Source: an uncultured Lachnospiraceae bacterium
GTDB taxonomy: Bacteria > Bacillota > Clostridia > Lachnospirales > Lachnospiraceae
Length of the DNA: 13,210 nt
Direction: 5' to 3'
Assembly (NCBI GenBank): GCA_910577785.1
Contig: CAJTNT010000072.1
Location: 1 to 13,210 of the forward strand
The notes under the pieces: generated by a model
Databases searched by the model: none
Seen by the model: the letters and a program-made list of their open reading frames with translations, nothing else
What the model was told of the DNA's origin: nothing
Program-made: the position numbers and the translations under genes
In this document: in pieces, positions 11,591 to 13,210 of the stretch
Layout of the letters: the number at the start of each line of letters is the position of its first letter
How positions within the stretch are numbered: the first letter of the stretch is position 1

Positions 11591-13210
11591 ATGAAGAAAC
11601 ATCGTAAATTAAGAATGTCTATGTTAAGTATGTTTCTGGCGATAGCCATGTTTGCCACATACGCGTCAGGAAGCACAGGCGCAGCATTGACTGCCTATGC
11701 AGAAGCGTTACAGCCAGGAAATGAAGAAGTATTACAGCCAGAAAGCGAAGAAGCGTTACAGCCGGGAAATGAAGAAGCATTACAGCTGGAAGATGAAGAA
11801 GCGTTACAATCGGAAGACACAGAAGAGTTAAGAGCAGAAGCCGAAGAGGCATTACAGCCAGAAAGCGCAGAAGAGTTAAGTGCAAAAGCCGAAGGGGCAT
11901 TGCAGCCAGAAAGCACAGAAAAGTTAAGTGCCAAAGCCGAAGAGGCATTGCAGCCAGAAGCTGCGGAAGGCACAGAAGGGATAAGAGTAGAAGCCGCAGC
12001 AGCGCTGCAATCGGAACGTGCAGCAGAGGAAGGGATATCCCTGCAGTTCAATCAGGAGTATGCGGCTGTTGGCTCTCCGCTTACCGTCACGCTGTCCGGT
12101 CTCCCGGAGGGCGCGGAGTGCAAATATCAGTGGAAGGTAGGGAGTTCCGTGAAGTCCACGCAGGATTCCTATACGCCTGTGCAGGCGGATTTGGAGAAGA
12201 TGCTGGTCGTGACTGCCACAGTTTCCGTTTCCGGCAGCCATACGGGGACATACCAGGCTTCTATGTATCTCAGTAAGCTTCCAGTCCTCTACGTGAACAC
12301 CGAGAACGGCCAAGCGATTACCAGCAAAGAAGATTATATCAATGGCAATTTCCGCATCCAGGGAAATGAGGAATACAATGCGGCAAACACCACCTTATAC
12401 GATGGCGCCATAGAAATCCGCGGCCGCGGCAATTCCACCTGGGCAAACCCCAAGAAGCCCTACAAAATAAAGCTGGACAAAAAGACAGACATTTTCGGCT
12501 TTGGGAAAAACAAGCACTGGGTGCTGCTGGCCAATTATACCGATGAGTCCCATATGCGGAATATGCTGTCCTACAATCTCTCCGGCGCTATGGGCATGCC
12601 CTATATGCAGAATGTCCATGTGGATCTGATCCTCAATGGCAAGTACCAGGGTACTTATCAGTTCTGTGAGCAGATTAAGATGGCCGATGGTCGGGTGAAC
12701 ATCCACAACTGGGAAGACTATGCCAGTGATGTGGCCAAAGCCATCTACAAAGCAGAAAGCCAAAACGGCCTCACCAAGGATGACCAGGATGCAATCGAAG
12801 AGCAGCTTGCCGAAAAAGACATGGGCTGGCTGACCACCAAAAAATTTACCTACCAGGGCAAGGAATACAACATTTTAAACTACCTTGCAGATATGCCCGA
12901 CGCCACAGGAGGCTTCCTGATTGAGCTGGACGCTTATTTTGACGAGTATTCCAAATTTAAGACCAGCCAAAACCAGCCCCTCCAGTTCAAAAACCCAGAA
13001 TTTATCGCCACCAACCCAACCGCAATGAAATATGTGCAGGATTATGTCAACGCTTTTGAAAAGGCCATCCGTGCCTCTGATTACACCACTTCCTACAATG
13101 GCCAGGACGTAACTTACAGCCAGTTATTTGACATGGCTTCCCTGACCCGTTTCTGGCTGGTCAGCGAACTCTTTATGAACGTAGACGCCATGAAGAAGAG
13201 TTCATATTTA
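11591..13210 (+). CDS. Secreted CotH-family protein with octapeptide repeats (runs off the window)
   Basis: The frame is open for 540 codons from the ATG at 11591 (AAAGGAG 6 bases before) to the last base, so the end is missing. A signal peptide (MKKHRKLRMSMLSMFLAIAM..., likely cut at AYA-EA near residue 38) is followed by eleven octapeptide repeats (residues 40-127). Next come an Ig-like beta domain (about 146-235, with YQWKVG) and the CotH kinase-like domain. Seen in the latter are IEIRGRGNSTW (274-284), KKPYKIKL, HWVLLANYTDESHMRN, and GGFLIELDAYFDEY from about 440. CotH of spore formers is an atypical protein kinase acting on coat proteins; many gut Clostridia carry exported relatives of unknown substrate. 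Here the signal peptide and repeats suggest a cell-surface or secreted role. It is not linked to spore genes in the window. Confidence 0.9.
   Translation, partial: MKKHRKLRMSMLSMFLAIAMFATYASGSTGAALTAYAEALQPGNEEVLQPESEEALQPGNEEALQLEDEEALQSEDTEELRAEAEEALQPESAEELSAKAEGALQPESTEKLSAKAEEALQPEAAEGTEGIRVEAAAALQSERAAEEGISLQFNQEYAAVGSPLTVTLSGLPEGAECKYQWKVGSSVKSTQDSYTPVQADLEKMLVVTATVSVSGSHTGTYQASMYLSKLPVLYVNTENGQAITSKEDYINGNFRIQGNEEYNAANTTLYDGAIEIRGRGNSTWANPKKPYKIKLDKKTDIFGFGKNKHWVLLANYTDESHMRNMLSYNLSGAMGMPYMQNVHVDLILNGKYQGTYQFCEQIKMADGRVNIHNWEDYASDVAKAIYKAESQNGLTKDDQDAIEEQLAEKDMGWLTTKKFTYQGKEYNILNYLADMPDATGGFLIELDAYFDEYSKFKTSQNQPLQFKNPEFIATNPTAMKYVQDYVNAFEKAIRASDYTTSYNGQDVTYSQLFDMASLTRFWLVSELFMNVDAMKKSSYL
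11708..11971 (+). repeat. 24-bp tandem repeat encoding eleven octapeptides
   Basis: Units of the type LQPGNEEA or LQPESEEA follow each other without interruption at exact 24-base spacing from 11708. Later units alternate LQPESAEE with LSAKAEGA, so a 16-residue higher-order unit has formed. The array is acidic and lies between the signal peptide and the folded domains, as a stalk would. Confidence 0.85.

Noticed and set aside
11708..11971. Regular 24-base repeats, considered as a CRISPR array
   Set aside because: There are no spacers; the units are contiguous, stay in frame and encode octapeptides. No cas genes are near.
11619..12051. Minus-strand frames with Leu/Ser-rich repeats
   Set aside because: They are antisense shadows of the octapeptide array of the CotH-family gene, with no ribosome binding site.

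Overview
The window looks like chromosomal DNA from a gut-type Clostridia, most likely Lachnospiraceae. This rests on the strong AGGAGG-type ribosome binding sites, mixed base composition, Gram-positive secretion signals (a lipobox, and an 'AYA-E' signal peptide end), a CotH-type surface protein, and an ECF sigma/anti-sigma pair. It is inference; no rRNA or species marker is present.

Layout. (1) 1-3224: an XRE/TPR-type regulator (248-1180, +) faces a lipoprotein with a duplicated domain (1890-3224, -). Between them lie two scars. One is an ORF-less copy of the regulator's promoter and 3' hairpin (1512-1800). The other is a start-plus-end remnant of a lipoprotein-like gene (1332-1409, -). Read together, they look like a tandem duplication of a convergent regulator/lipoprotein pair in which each copy lost the opposite partner. 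(2) 3265-5080: an AT-rich stretch with two secreted proteins on the minus strand, one unknown with a signal peptide (3360-4115) and one with a His/Cys dyad resembling the caspase/CHAT fold (4220-4891). (3) 5077-8482, minus strand: ECF sigma factor, transmembrane anti-sigma-like protein, secreted SH3 protein, then a second XRE/TPR regulator of exactly the same length as the first (310 aa). A very long intrinsic terminator closes this block. The anti-sigma gene is split by a -1 frame disruption at an A6 run. (4) 8483-9546: gene-poor DNA with large inverted repeats, a small ORF and a 5'-truncated gene remnant. (5) 9547-11139: an AAA-type ATPase fused to a PD-(D/E)XK nuclease-like domain. (6) 11140-11590: a cluster of nested inverted repeats. 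(7) 11591 to the window end: a secreted CotH-family protein with an octapeptide repeat array, cut by the window edge.

How the genes may work together: the regulators share an 'LCxGICS...SRIExG' HTH signature and belong to the HTH-plus-helical-repeat class that in other Firmicutes senses peptides. They flank a set of exported proteins (lipoprotein, caspase-like protein, SH3 protein), and a separate ECF sigma unit feeds into the same strand. A regulated cell-surface or extracellular response module is a reasonable hypothesis, but no peptide signal gene was identified.
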